A DNA stretch of 64,000 bases from contig NC_066553.1 of assembly GCF_024679095.1 (NCBI RefSeq), positions 6,046,369-6,110,368 on the forward strand, written 5' to 3'. Position numbers and translations under genes: made by a program. Of the stretch, positions 49,059 through 61,987 are shown in pieces; within the stretch, counting starts at the first letter, position 1; each line of letters opens with the position of its first letter. The DNA comes from Eriocheir sinensis (lineage: Eukaryota; Arthropoda; Malacostraca; Decapoda; Varunidae). The notes below the pieces were generated by a model. That model did not search any database and was not told where the DNA came from. It saw only the letters and a program-made list of their open reading frames with translations.

Positions 49059-49990
49059 CGGGGGAGGAGTTTGCGCCCCCTAGCCGCCACGCACTGCCCT
49101 GACCGAGGAGTCTAGAGAAATACTTTTGAATCCTTGGTCCAGATATATGTTCGAAGAGTAACAGTAATTTTCAGTATTGTTGTTGTTCTTCTTATTGATA
49201 TTGTTCTTGTATTTCTGCTGTTATTGTTATAGTTATTGTATTATTATTGTAATTATCATTATTGTTACTGTTATTTCATTATTACCATTATTATCTTGCT
49301 ACTACCAAAATTTTTATCATAACTATTATCTAGTGAATGGCTGAGTAAGGCGAGAAAGGGAGAGTGAATATATACAAAGAGGGAAATAGTCGGGTTAAGT
49401 GTTAGTGAATGGCTAAGCTGGGGAATGCGATGAGGTAGAGGGAATGGTTTGGAAAAGGAGGGAAAGAGAGAGTTTAAGAGAAGGGGAGAGTGAGTAGGTA
49501 TTAAGTGGGAATGACAGAGTTGAAATGGTGATGAATGACAGGGAAATGTAATGGGACAGAGTGGAGGGTTTGGAAAAGGAGGGAGCTAATGATGCGATAA
49601 TGACAGAATAGGTCGGAAGACAGAGGAGAGGGTTAAAGGAGAGAAAGAGAGTATACATATTGGAGAGTGAAGGTAGTGGAGAGTATAAGGCTTGGTGTGA
49701 AGGCCTGGAAGGGGGTAGGGCTGCGAGACAATTGTATTAGGACGAGAAAAGTCGAGGTGGAAAAAGTTTATTCATTACCATCAGGAAATGAACCGCACCG
49801 CGAAAATGGGATGGTTTGTGAGAATTACTGGAGATACGGTTCCACTTCACGACACTGGAAAACTTCATGCTTACTTTTACTACTTTAATGATAATATTCG
49901 TATCCCCTTTATCTTTTTTATGTCTGTGTCTATCTGTATACCTATCTGTTCTCAGCTTTTTTGTTTGTCTGTCAGTTTGTCTGTCTCAGT
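49059..49990. other. no gene recognised
   Basis: TTATTG-rich at 49170-49320, purine-rich at 49340-49680; no motif recognised. Confidence 0.5.
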
Positions 49991-50046
49991 CTAGCTGTAC
50001 GCACGATAGATGTATATATGTTTGTCTTCGTCTGGCTCACTTTACC

Positions 50047-50077
<31 letters not shown>

Positions 50078-50206
50078 CTTTAGTTAGTTTGTCTCTGTCT
50101 AGCTGTACGCATGATAGATATATACATGTTTGTCTGTCTGTCTGTCTCACTGTCCCTCTGTTTGTTTGTCTGTCTGCCTGTCTGTCTGTCTGTATGTCTG
50201 TCTGTA

Positions 50207-50300
<94 letters not shown>
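49991..50300. repeat. (TGTC)n tracts then (TC)n
   Basis: TGTC runs lie at 50056-50085 and 50130-50236, then about 32 TC units to 50300. A 26-bp sequence containing TAGCTGTACGCA, then GATAGATATATA, occurs at 49993 and 50100, so the region is itself duplicated. Confidence 0.95.
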
Positions 50301-50302
<2 letters not shown>

Positions 50303-50765
50303 CCCGCGGCATAATTTCTCGGCAAATCTCCTTATTAAAGCTGCGAGTCTCCTATCACCATCATCGCACGCGTGGACCTCTCTCTTCCTCCTCCTTCCAC
50401 TTCCCTTACCCTTACTTCTCCTGTTCCTCCCCTTCCCTGCGCTCCTTTCTAGCCCGTCCACTCACAGCCCCGTCTCGTTATCCCCCAAGGACCCCATAAA
50501 CACACCATATAATAAACCCTACATATGTAATTGGAACCTTTGTAGACTAGACTATTCATCGTTGTGGTTTTTAGTATTCGTTTGAAGTAAAAGATAAAAA
50601 AAGTTAATAGCAGTCTTTCCCTTTTCTGTCTCCTGCGTTGTCCGTGCCGGAGTTAGACTCATTGTGTCCTCTCGTCTCGTCTTGTATCACCTCGCCTGTA
50701 ACACCTCCGGGAACACCTTGTCTCGTTAATTAGTCTTGGCCCGTCCTTTGTGTGCCGTAAAGGTA
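50301..50765. other. no gene recognised
   Basis: C-rich then plain sequence. Confidence 0.4.
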
Positions 50766-50890
50766 AGAGACAGACAGACAGACAGACAGACAGTTACATA
50801 GACGGATAGACAGACAGACAGTTACATAGGCGGAGAGACAGACAGACAGTACATAGACGGATAGACAGAGGCAGACAGACAGGGAGACAC
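50766..50890. repeat. (GACA)n with higher-order GTTACATAGACGGATA spacer
   Basis: GACA tetramers alternate with AGTTACATAGACGGATA-type spacers three times, forming a higher-order tandem. Confidence 0.93.
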
Positions 50891-51869
50891 ATTTTGCTTG
50901 GGAGAACGTAATTCAAGAACGCATATTGATATAAAGAATAGAGGGTATGATAACCCTACACTTGAAAAATATATCTTATGCTATGGTAGGATTAGATGGT
51001 AAGCAGAGCTGTCGTCAGTGAAGTCCCTCAAAGATAATAGTAGTCGAAACGGAAATCAGATTCAGTTTGTGAAGTGTGTTTATAATCCCCCCGTGGAGTC
51101 AAGTCGAAGGAAGGTGGAGATTCAGACGAAGGAAAGCAGCTCTTCCAGAGTTTACTAATGAAAGGGATGAAAGAGTGAAATACATCTCACGGGTGTTTTG
51201 TCGGGGGATACTATTACCCCTACTCCCAAAACACATGCATGAGATGATACGCATATATAGGATATATAAGTATGGAAGGTGGCGTAGAGTTGTCAGGTGA
51301 AGAAATTGAGTTTCTGAGGCACTTAGGAACAAAATCAATTCAGTTTTCCTCACCACATACGCATTGGAGTGGACGCAAATGTTTGACTTTCTTTTCTGCA
51401 ACCCATCGTGCAGATTCAAACGCTAGATGGTGATTGATAATTAATTATTGGTCCCGAGCTGCCTGCTGGCACCGGGAAAGTTATGTTTTCAACGATACAT
51501 TCGAAGCCGAAGGGAGTAACCATTATTTAATGAAAACAGATCATAAACAGGAAGAAGGCCTTAAAATGGAAGATTAGTGATGTTTACAGGGCTTTTTCAT
51601 GGAACAAGGCAAGACTTCACCAGCTATCAAGACTTCTAGGAAATCTCAAGGTGGATATGATGGCCCACTGGAATAATCCTGACACACTGCTGTGCTGTCT
51701 ACATATCTTTGCATTCCTCGGCAGAAATTGCTTGCCCGATTGTCCTTCAGCTTCATCCGGCGTTTACCATAATATTGTGGGGCATACTTTTTAATATAAC
51801 TCGCAAATAGTGTTATTTTTATCATAATTACTAACTGGATACTGAACTACGAACTCTACTTTTTGACGA
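50891..51869. other. no gene; repeat-E-like 3' part at 51108-51190
   Basis: CGAAGGAAAGCAGCTCTTCC and GAAAGGGATGAAAGAGTGAA at 51128-51178 resemble the 3' part of repeat E at 19.7 kb. The rest is plain. Confidence 0.5.
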
Positions 51870-52026
<157 letters not shown>

Positions 52027-52165
52027 ATTTTTTTTTTTTTTACGTCTTCGCTTATGGCGCCAGTAGGCTTTGATGGTGGGGCCTGATGGTCGGCCACAGT
52101 CCGTTTTGGCGCAGGCAAGTGGTTACCAATTTGCATTGGCTCATGCTGCCCCCGGAGCTTATCTT
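52027..52165 (-). mobile_element. SINE family C, 3' half
   Basis: T's at 52027-52040 (its poly(A)), then ACGTCTTCGC, GTAGGCTTTG, GGTCGGCC, TTGGCGCAGGCAA and CTCATGCTGC match the 3' half of the full copy at 18.54-18.87 kb. The 5' half in the same orientation lies 2.8 kb away. Confidence 0.85.
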
Positions 52166-54989
52166 TTCTTTAAATAAAAGCAATCATAGATGCCTCAAAA
52201 ACAAAGTTCGCATAATAAATGCCCAAAGCTCGCTCCTCAGAGGAAAGCAAAAAGAAAAAGGGGCAGAGAGGTTAAAGATAAGATTGTGGGTGGAAAAACT
52301 GATAGTGAGGGATGAAAGAGGAGTCAAAAGGAGTTAACTCCCTGCTACCAGAGTGTAGAAAGGGATGAAAGAGTGAAGCGTCTGATGAAGATACAAGATG
52401 CTGGGGAAAGGGTAGGCATGAGTTTAAAAGTCGTCGATGCAGCCATGTAAAGGATGGGAGGCAAGGGGTTAGAGAGGGGGAGGCATGCAGAATTTAAGAT
52501 AGAGAGGAGCAGTAGGAGGAGAGGAGATGAGTGGCGGAGAAAGAGGCAACACGACACTATCAAGAAGGACTGAGAAGACTAGACCCGACACGGAGATTGC
52601 TGATACTCCTGAGCCAGAGAAGCAATGAGTGAGGAGGACCATGAGATGACAGTACAGAACGAGGGAGACTATACGAGGGCCAATATAGAGAGCAGGCATG
52701 CTGGGAGAAGAATGAATGAAGTGGAGGCGGAGATTTTTATAGAAAGGATAGCCTCGAGGAAGTAGATTTGACAAGAAGGTTAGGAGATGGTGTTGTTTTG
52801 ATTAAGGATAGAAATTTTAAGGTTAGTTGTGGTGGTGGGTTGTGGGGAGAAAGAAGAGGGGTTGGGATAGTTGTTTGGAAGATTGTGTCGAGTGGATAGG
52901 TGGAGAAAGGGTGTTTTTGAGGTTCTGAAGGACACCTCTGTCCTTGATCGATTAATAAGTTGAATAGTAAGGTCTCTGGTTCTCAGCTGTTGCCTCCAGT
53001 CGCAGTTCGTTCAGTTCCTGAAGGATGGGTTAAAGAAAAAGAAGAATGGAATGGAGAATGGAGGGCAGGGCGTAGGGAATGGAGCAGGACAGTTCGTTAA
53101 GAAGTTAGAAAGACATTAGACAAAAAGAGGGGAGATAATACAGAGGGACAGTAATAAAAAAGAAATAAAAATGGAAATACAAGGAAAAAAGGTTAGGAAG
53201 AAATAGAAGAAGCCGAAAGGAAACTTTAGATTTAGAGAATAGAGAGAAGGATAGAAACAAATAAGGTAGTTTAGAAAGAGGATTTTTAAAGACCCACCAG
53301 CGGAAAAGATTAATGTCCATGCAGAGCTTGGTGGCTAAAGAGAAGGCTAAGGAGAGAACCCGTAGAAGACCACATAGGAGATCAGAAGAAGCAGAGATAG
53401 AAAGGTGGACGCTAAGGATAATGACTGAGATAGATTGAAGTTAGAGAAAAGGAAGCGAATGGTAAAAGCAGAATTGATTCATAGAAGGTAGATAGACAAG
53501 AAAGTTTGGAAACAGATTGTTGCAGTTAGAAGGAAGAGGCAAGATGAGGAGAGGAGTACAGAGTGCGTGTAAAGCACTTGCAAAGGCAGAAGGTGAGCTT
53601 GAGGCAGCAGGAGTTTTAGGGACACCAGGTGATGCAGGAGGGAGAGGAGGGCCAGGAGGATTGGAAGCAGGGGGAGAATAAATCCATCAGCAACTTGAGG
53701 ATTGGAAGGCAGGAAAGAATCTGGGATGTGATGAAACAAGGAGTCCCAGAGAGTGAGATTCCCAGAATGGAGTTTTAGAAAAGATTGAGAGAGAAAATCA
53801 GAGTTGAGAGATAGATGAAGAAAGAGAGTGAAGGTCAGAGAGGAGTGGGAGACGGCAGAGGAGCTGTTGGAGGAGGAGGAGTGGAGAAAAAGATGAAGCT
53901 TTTGAGGAGGAGATAGAAGTCACGGGTAGTGTAGAGAGAAAGATTAGGTTTTTTTGGTTTTAATGAAAGAATTTTTGGCAAATTTTTTGAGAAAATTGAC
54001 AATATTCATAATTAGAATTAGTTTAGAAATTTCTGCATCATTTTGTGAGCTACCTCAGTTGTTCTGGCATGTTTGTACCCTCTAAGTACAACAAAGGAAG
54101 AATAGCCTCCAAAAGAGAGAGGCTGAGCGTGAGAAGAGAGAAGGAACGAGATGAATGCCTTCTTCCAGACACCAATCACCTCTGTGATGCGCTGAGCACA
54201 CAGAGGGTCTCTTCCTGAGTGCCACCGGCTCCACCCAATCATCTGATCACAATCTAGGCACACGCCAATGGTCCCACATGCCCAGAAGCATCGCCTTGTA
54301 CACAGGACAGAGAAACAGGGAGCGATAGGACAGAGAGAGAAAAATAAGATTGTGATAAGAGGAGAACGGGAGGAGAAGTTTGACAGAGGTGGCGAAAGAG
54401 AAGAAGGGTGACAAGAGGGGAAGAGTCCAAGGCGGTCAGAAAGACGCTGTGAATACGTGTAGGTGTGTAGGTCTGAGGACGTTGTTTTCTAGGTCGTTGA
54501 GGTTAGCAAAGTTGTAGGCTTGTTCACCAGGATGAAAGATGAAAAGGATGAAAGCTAAAGATTATTTGATTGAGAGGAGGATGGAGGTCAGTCAAGATGT
54601 GCTCCACTTCAGTCAGCAAATACCACAAAGAATTTTATTAGGGATAGTTATTAGAGAGAGAGTTAGAGAGAGTGTTTAGTAAATACAAGAATAGAATGTA
54701 TCGGTAAGAATGACAGTGAAGTGAAAATTCAGAAGAGTAAATAAGTCAGAGAAGAGCGGTGATGCCGTTACGCGCTGCTAACATAGGTATTTGCTTTGCT
54801 GATTGAAATTTAGGAGGATATAGAAGGGAACAGAGAGAGTAGAGATTGCTGTCAGTAGCCTCTGTGAGTGTGTTCAGGTAAAAGGAGGGGGAGGAGAGGA
54901 GGAGGAGAGGAGGAGAGATGATGTTCCACAGAATGAAAATTAGAGCGAAGACCGCGAATGTTGCAGAAATTGAGAAGAAAGAGGTTCGA
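52166..54989. other. purine-rich 2.8 kb, possibly an insertion within SINE C
   Basis: Plus strand is rich in GGAGAG/AGAAGA words. A repeat-E-like GAAAGGGATGAAAGAGTGAA lies at 52359. The minus strand has short open frames rich in Ser, Leu and Phe, with no RT, integrase or transposase motif that I can identify. Its placement between two adjacent halves of one SINE suggests a single inserted element of unknown type. Confidence 0.5.
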
Positions 54990-55173
54990 GGAGTTATCAA
55001 GATCCTAGAATCTAGATTCCGGGTAGATAGGTGGTCTTCTGGACAGTAAGTGGGTAGTCTTAGGCCACTCGGCGGTGTCTGAAAGATCCCAGCTTGTGGT
55101 ACGGGACAGGGTACGAACCCTCGTCGTCCTGGACGCGGTGCCGTCACGCTATCCACTCAGCCACCGCCTGCCC
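54990..55173 (-). mobile_element. SINE family C, 5' half with tRNA-like head
   Basis: On the minus strand the A box TGGCTGAGTGG is exact and the B box is GGTTCGTACCC (one change). The match to the full copy runs from GGCAGGCGGTGGCTGAGTGG through CACCGCCGAGTGGCCTAAGA to the CCGGACTC-type end near 54990, where the 3' half should begin but does not. Confidence 0.88.
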
Positions 55174-55269
55174 ACTTAATAGACGAGAGATATGAGTATA
55201 TTTTTTTTGCCAGCGATCTTAATAGTTGAGTGTGAGGTCAGAAGAGGCTTCGCATGACCCTCAAATTTT
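55174..55269. other. no gene recognised
   Basis: Short spacer. Confidence 0.4.
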
Positions 55270-55560
55270 AATTATTGCGTGCCGTGAGACTTATATTTTT
55301 ATTTGGCTGGTTACTAGTCTCAGTCATTCGTGCTTGTTAACAAACAGAAAGGGATGTATGAATGCAGGTATTGCGTTCCGTGAGAGTTGCATCGTTGTTT
55401 GGTTGGCTTTCAATCTCAGTCATTTGCTTTTGCTAACAAAAACAGAAAGGGATGTATAAATGCAGTAATTGCGTGTTGTGAGACGCATCTTGTTTGGTCG
55501 GCTGTTAATCGCCGTCCTTTGCACCTGACAGGAAATCAAAAGGTGAGTATAGTTGTTGCG
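55270..55560. repeat. ~97-bp tandem repeat, three units
   Basis: Units start at ATTGCGT-type landmarks near 55274, 55370 and 55468, with a fourth start near 55555. Shared words are GTGAGA, TTTGGTTGGC, ATCTCAGTCATT, AACAGAAAGGGATGTATGAA. The third unit loses its end and finishes in AAAAGGTGAGTATAG. An open frame repeats the peptide theme IACRET/IAFRES across the first two units. Confidence 0.85.
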
Positions 55561-57800
55561 TCCCACGCGAGCGACGGCACGTGGTGGTGCGGCAGCGGCA
55601 GTCGTGGGCGACACGCGTGGGTCAGATAACACAATCAGTAAGCTCGCGGTGTTGAGAAAGTAGCGAAATGGAACGTGTTCATTGCTACTGCTGGGAGAGG
55701 CGCTCGACGCTCGATGAGCGTATTTGACTAAGATTTGGTGTGCTGGAACGTGTTCACTATGGCTGCTGGGCGAACGCTAAGCAGTATGTTAAATTCTGAT
55801 AACTAAAGCCACCAGGCAGCTACTGGGAACCTTATTTGCCTATTAGTACTTTTAATCTTGCCGGATGGAGTACTTAACCCGCTCCCTTTGTGTTCGTGGC
55901 ACCGCTTTATAATTAATTTTCCTAACACAAAGTACGACTCACCATGTTCATTATGACCGCTTAGTAACCGAGGATCAGGAGCTTAAGATTCTTAAGCGGA
56001 ATAATCCATGACTTGCTGGAGCTCAGAATTAATCTTGGCTTAGTGTTAATTATTGCTTAGCTCCCCACACCACTGAACATCATATGACCGTAAGTCGTAT
56101 GAGCTTATTTATGCACGAATGGCCAAGTGGAATGTATAATTAATTGAGAGGAGAGAGGATGCGAGGGCACGAATGTCAGACTTCTTGTGCTTGAGATGGT
56201 TTTATATGGAAATGGAAGAGGAAGAGGAAGAGGAAAAAAAGCAAGAGGAAGGGTATTGAGTATGTTTTATATGGCGAGGGCAGAGGGAGGGTAATGAGTT
56301 AAGGGTTCAGGTGGGAATTGCAGTTTAATAAGGCTGTATTACTTGAGTGGAGATGTAGTGTGTGAGGTGAGCGGTCCAAACTAAGACCACTCGTTAATGC
56401 TTCCTTGTGTTGGAGGTTCGTTAGTGGTAATGGGTGTTGTGATGGTGCTGGGGCTGCGGTGTCTCGAAATGGTGGAGTCTATAGTTATCAGTTTCATTTC
56501 CATCATTATTTGCTTCTAGAATTATCTTGATTTTTACAGCAAGTATAGTCTCAATGCACCTTGTCCTTCCGTAACCAACAGACGCAGAAGTTCTCATGTG
56601 TTTTGTGTTACCCGGACTCGCATATATAGAATTTATAATTTGGTTTTGATTCATCCCACACAGCGTTAGAGGTATGTTGGAGATGAATTATAAGCTGTGT
56701 TCGAAATATATAATCGTCCACTTGTTGTCCACGTTGCAAATATAGAAGGAAAGGACAGGATATATATATACGCCTCCAAGTTTTCTGTCAATGATAAAGT
56801 GAGACACATCGAGACAAAAGTTCAGTTTGAGTGTCCTGTGCCGCCGTGACATGATACAACCAAAGCCAATATTACTACGATGACGAAGACCCCCACTAAC
56901 ATGTAAGGCAGCCCTCAGAAATAAGTTCCGAGAATGAAAAAGAAAGATAGGGAGCAATCAGAACCGTAGTTATGCCACCCTGGTAATTATCCATACAAAA
57001 CATAAACGGTTACCCTCAAAATCCGATTCACAAACATAATGGGATCGATGGTTCCTGGAAAGCGACCGAATTTTTATTATGAGGGCACCTTTTGGTTCGA
57101 ATGATAATTAAGAGATGCAAACCTTTAATTCTCAACCGAGGACACCTGATGAGGGAAAAATATCCATCTGCGTGGCGAGGGTGAGGGGAAGGTTGCAGTG
57201 AATGAGCGACAGCGGGGCAAAAAAAGGTAAATGAGGGAGAGAATAGAAGAGGGGTTAGGGTAACAGACTAAGAGATTGATAAAGCAGCGGAGGGAGGAGA
57301 AAATGAAGGGAGAATGTATTAGATGATATTAGAAAAAATGGATGGAAAGGTGAGGAGATGGATAATGTTAGGCTAATGGTGTGCGTGGGAGATGGGGGGC
57401 ATACATTGAAGGGGGAAGGGAAACGGGAGCTGTTGAAGGTAGAAGGGGAAAGAGAGGTGATGGAAGGAGGAAGAGGAAAAAGACGTGATGAAGGGGAAAA
57501 GGGGAAGGAGAGGTAATGAAGGTGGGAAGGGGAAAGGTAGGCAGTGAAGAAGATAAGGGAAATAGATGTGTTGAAAAAGGGAAGGAAAAGGGAAGTGTTG
57601 CATGGGAACGAATAGTGGTGTTGGATCCTCGTAGTGTTCCTCGCGCAGAATAGTCGAGACTAAAAGTTAAAATGAGTCTTCAGTGTTGTCATCGGAGATC
57701 AGGAAGGGAAAACTTGAGGCTCTTTTATATTGTTTTCCTTTGAGGGAAACAACTGTGTGGGTCGCATCTCTGGGTTATGAAGCGCACATACACACACTTA
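55561..57800. other. no gene recognised
   Basis: Mixed sequence; 57180-57600 is purine-rich with GGGGAAGG/AAGGGGAA words. Short open frames lack recognisable domains. Confidence 0.5.
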
Positions 57801-57828
57801 GACTGTCTGTCTATTTGTCTGTCTGTCC

Positions 57829-57896
<68 letters not shown>
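57801..57896. repeat. (CTGT)n(CT)n(GT)n compound microsatellite
   Basis: Three adjoining simple tracts. Confidence 0.95.
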
Positions 57897-57899
<3 letters not shown>

Positions 57900-58438
57900 G
57901 AAAAGGATCGAGACTTGCTCGCCGCCAAGCTATTTTCCCTACTACTTGTTTTTAACGTAGTCACTATCCTCGGGAAGGAAAATTAACACAAATAATCTTT
58001 CCTGTTTGGTATCTCCATGATTTTTCATCAGTTGACAGAGTTTTGTGAGCGAATACCTCGTCGGAGGCGTAGCTACGCTAGTTTGCTGCCCATGACTGGG
58101 AACTGACGATCTCAAAGCTGCGCTTGTTGAGCTACCCGTTGAGGGCACTAGAGATTTTATCTTTGTCTTGCTCAAAGGTATAAATTACGTCTTCAAGACA
58201 CGCTCGGAGGAACTGCTACAAATGTACCGAAAACTGTGATAAGTTTTTATCAAAAACTACACGACTAAATCACCGAACACAATCATTCCAGTACCACTGC
58301 CAAGCTTGCTAACGTGTTGTACAATAATGCCGATCGCCTTTATGGCGAACTTGATATTGGATTACTGAACTCGTGGAACCATTTTTACAACTTTTTTATT
58401 GTTGTGACGATGCCATAGCATCAGCATCAACATCAGCA
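57897..58438. other. no gene; possible decayed tRNA-like head at 58060-58150 (minus)
   Basis: The complement has GGGTAGCTCAACAAGCGCAG, an A-box-like start, but no good B box. Weak. Confidence 0.3.
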
Positions 58439-58481
58439 TCAGTAGTAGTAGTAGTAGTAGTAATAGTAATGGTAATAGTAA

Positions 58482-58549
<68 letters not shown>

Positions 58550-58589
58550 ATAGTAATAGTAGTAATAGTAATAGTAATAGTAATAGTAA

Positions 58590-58633
<44 letters not shown>

Positions 58634-58691
58634 ATAGTAATAGTAATAGTAATAGTAGTAGTAGTAGTAGTAGTAGTAATAGTAATAGTAA

Positions 58692-58732
<41 letters not shown>

Positions 58733-58757
58733 ATAGTAATAGTAGCAGTAGTAGTCT
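58439..58757. repeat. (AGT)n / (AAT AGT)n trinucleotide array
   Basis: Runs of AGT alternate with AAT-containing blocks; the poly-Val/Ile frame is an artefact. Confidence 0.98.
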
Positions 58758-59196
58758 TGATATTATTTTCGCTATTTTGGTGGTGAGGGTGAAGGTGGTG
58801 GTGGTAGTGGTAGTGTCCCCGTTGCTGATGACATTAATCTTAATTATTTTTATCTATTCGTATATTTACTCACATGTTTATTGGTAAAGTTATTTTAGTT
58901 GGTGGTGATGATGGTGGAGGCGGTGGTGATGTCTGCGACGCAATCGTTATTTCCATTGTTGTTTTTTGTTGTATCGTTACGGATGACCGACATAAAATTC
59001 GGATCCACACACCGTTGGACTCTGGGTTCATATTTTTAACGTCCGACATGTGGCAAACTTTATGCCTCTCCCCGCCGTTCGTACCCAGCCAGCGGCGACG
59101 TTATCTTACGAGGGAGATTAAATACTGTATGTTTTCCAGCCGTGACGCGACAAACAGAGGACTTCTCTTCTGTTTTCTCAGGGCATCATTGGTTTT

Positions 59197-59201
<5 letters not shown>
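58758..59201. other. no gene recognised
   Basis: GGT-rich start, then plain sequence. Confidence 0.4.

Positions 59202-59261
<60 letters not shown>
59202..59261. repeat. (CA)n microsatellite
   Basis: About 30 CA units. Confidence 0.98.
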
Positions 59262-59670
59262 AAACTTAACCCCTTAATAGCATTACTTAACAAAAGTCAA
59301 TTTTTCTATAATTTTATTCAGTGGCTTTGGCGGCAATCCTTTACCCTGCTGATGACAAGGCCGATGGTCCCTCCACTCCTTCCTTCATGCCCCTTTCCTT
59401 TCACTCCTTCCCTCACCTCACCTCCTTCTTTCCCTCCCACTTCCCTCCTCTCACCTCGTGCCCTTTCCCCTTCTCTCTTTCCCTCACTCCCGCGACGCTA
59501 CTTCTTTAATTAATCCACCTTTCAGCCATCTCTCACCTTCTTCCTGTTTCTCTTCATTCACCTCAGCCTTCCTTCTTCCTTCACCTGTTCTCCTCTTCAC
59601 TCCTCACCTCTTCCTCTACCTTACTCTATCCTTTATAATCTAACCTCCCAACCCGTACCACTGTATCCCA
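59262..59670. other. no gene; pyrimidine-rich
   Basis: CTTCC/CCCTT words dominate from 59350. Confidence 0.6.
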
Positions 59671-59864
59671 CCCTTACCAGATTGTCATACTCAGAGCATC
59701 GTATTTTTCGATTTCTGACCCTTGACAATTGCTAAAACACACCAGGAACTAACGATTGTAACGATAACTATGAATGAATCTCGTAATTGGGGTACAGGAG
59801 ACAGTTTTGGGGTCTGAAATCGGTAAATATGAAAGGTTAAGGAAAACGATCTGGCACCTTTGCT
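59671..59864 (+). mobile_element. MITE-4, copy 2
   Basis: CCAGATTGTCATACTC near 59677 and the complement of the right end (TGCCAGATCGTTTTCC) form inverted ends. Inside, CGATTTCTGACC and GGGGTCTGAAATCGG are also complementary. The internal order GCATCG, TTCTGACC, AACGATAACT matches the minus strand of the copy at 11948-12153. Confidence 0.75.
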
Positions 59865-59897
59865 GCGTCCTTCCCTCGTTCCTCCTTCCTTCCATTT

Positions 59898-60225
59898 CTC
59901 ACGCTCCCTTCCCTTCCTCCTCGCCTTCTCTCCCCTACCTCGCTCCCCTTTCCCTCTTTCTCTCGTTCTCCTCACCTTACTTCCCTTTCCTGTCATCTCA
60001 CGTTCCCTTCCCCTCCTCCTCGCCTTCTCTCCCCTACCTCGCTCCCCTTTCCCTCTTCCTCTCGTTCTTCTCACCTTACTTCCTTTTTCCTGTCATCTCA
60101 CGTTCCCTTCCCTTCCTCCTCGCCTTCTCTCCCCTACCTCGCTCCCCTTTTCCTCTTCCTCTCGTTCTTCTCACCTTACTTCCTTTTCCCGTCATCTCAC
60201 GTTCCCTTCCCTTCTCCATTTCCCT
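59898..60225. repeat. ~99-bp pyrimidine-rich tandem repeat, 3.3 units
   Basis: Unit starts at CTCACGTTCCCTTCCC-type landmarks 59898, 59997, 60097 and 60196 (spacings 99, 100, 99). Units are over 90% alike by eye. Confidence 0.95.
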
Positions 60226-60676
60226 AGCCACCTCCCTGTTGCCACCCATATAGCTTAATCCCTCTTCTCTCGTTCCTCCCTTACTTTTCTACTTCACTAC
60301 CCCTTTCCCCTTCCCTCCCCTTCACACCATTACCAACCTCCTCACCGACAGGCACTTTCGGTGACATAATTACCGTGAAGTAAGACCTTAAATTCCGTCA
60401 ATGGCTCCTCATATAACGGGTGCGGAGGCCACGGCGCCCTGATAACCTCTGGAAATATATGGTAATGTCACTAACTTTAACTTTTATGTGTCTCTTTTTT
60501 GGCACTCACGTATGGGCGGTGACTTGTCTATCTATTTGAGGGTCACTGGTGCGTTGTAGTGATGCCCTGAGCCCAGAAATTTTGTTCCCGCATTTGTGAA
60601 TACAGAGGGAAGAGAGAGGCAGTGTATGATGGTAATGAGGGTGACTGTCAACAACTACTTTTGCCTGCTTCATTGA
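60226..60676. other. no gene recognised
   Basis: Pyrimidine-rich to 60340, then plain. Confidence 0.4.
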
Positions 60677-60800
60677 TTTTTTTTTACAACAAAGGAGACA
60701 GCTCAAGGGCACAAAAAACGGAAACAATAATAAAAAAGCCCGCTACTCGCTGCTCCTAACAAAAAGAAAAAAAAAGAATCAAAAGAGGTGGCCGAAAGAG
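60677..60800 (+). repeat. dispersed repeat E, copy
   Basis: T-run, ACAACAAAGGAGACAGCTCA, AGGGCACAAAAAACGGAAAC, AAAGCCCGCTACTCGCTGCT, AAAGAGGTGGCCGAAAG; almost identical to 31876-31996. Confidence 0.88.
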
Positions 60801-61909
60801 AGGTATATGCGTGCTACACGAGTTGATGGGGGAAAGGAGAATAAAGCAGAGGTAAGATAAAAAATAAAATAAAAATAAATGAAAAAGAGTAACATATTGG
60901 GAAAAGGAGATGATGGCCACGAGGGTAACGAAATAATATAAGAAGAGGAAAAGTTTAGGATGACGAGGAATTTGAGAATTAAGGGAAGAAAATTATTCTT
61001 AAGCAAAAAGAACAAAAGATCTGAGAAATACCAGGAACTCTACAGAGAACAACTCATCTGTCCTGCCCATCCGAAAAGATGTCTCGCCAACTTGACAGCG
61101 TTGCCAGTGCACCAAAGAGGTCCTTAAAATCGGTGCAGGGTTACAAACATCCCAAACCTTTTTCCAAACACTTCAAAGGGATACTCCCAATCATTGCCAT
61201 GTTGCTAACAAACACTACAAAAATACTTTACCGTAACTGTAGTGTTATATTGAAAACTTTAAGCAGCTCATTTGAGGACGAGGAGAGAACGTGTAAAAAG
61301 TGAGTGTAAAATGGACGCGGTGTGAGTGGGTTGTGTTGGGAAGACAGAGAAGGGTAAGGTTTAACGGATTACTGGAGTTGAAGAGAGATTTGGAGAAGAT
61401 AGAGGGAAAGGAGGAGGAGGCAGTAGCGTAGATTCTAGGCAAGAAGATACGGGAAAAAGGTATATCGTCACGCTCATAAAATAATTGCCTAAGTCATTTT
61501 TCAGAGATTTCCAGGTTTTTGTCTACATTAATATTTCAACATGTGATGCCCATTTTTGTATAGCTGCCTTCGTCATTCAGGGTTTGAGTGTTTTAGAATT
61601 GGCCTTTTCATTTCTGCCTAAACCTTAAGCCAAATGAGACGATGACAGTTCTTTTATGATTTCCTGTAAAGTAGAAAATAATGACTTAGGCGGTTTGCTT
61701 ACGAAGGTGAAGGAGAGACATAATAACTTTGGGGTAAATAAAGGTTGGGAAGGGATGGAGCTGTGGAGGAGAGTGGAACGGAATAGCCGAGTAAATTTCG
61801 GGAACTGAAAGATTGGAAAAAGATGGAGTGGGAGAGATGGAGGGAAAATGGGATATTGGTAACTATTTTTAAAGCGTGGAGTGGGGAAGAGACTGAAGAT
61901 AAGGATTTA

Positions 61910-61914
<5 letters not shown>
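60801..61914. other. no gene recognised
   Basis: Purine-rich at 60830-61020 and 61320-61440; no recognised motif. Confidence 0.5.

Positions 61915-61987
<73 letters not shown>

Noticed and set aside
58060..58150. Another tRNA-derived SINE head on the minus strand
   Set aside because: Only an A-box-like stretch is visible; no B box or shared body was found.
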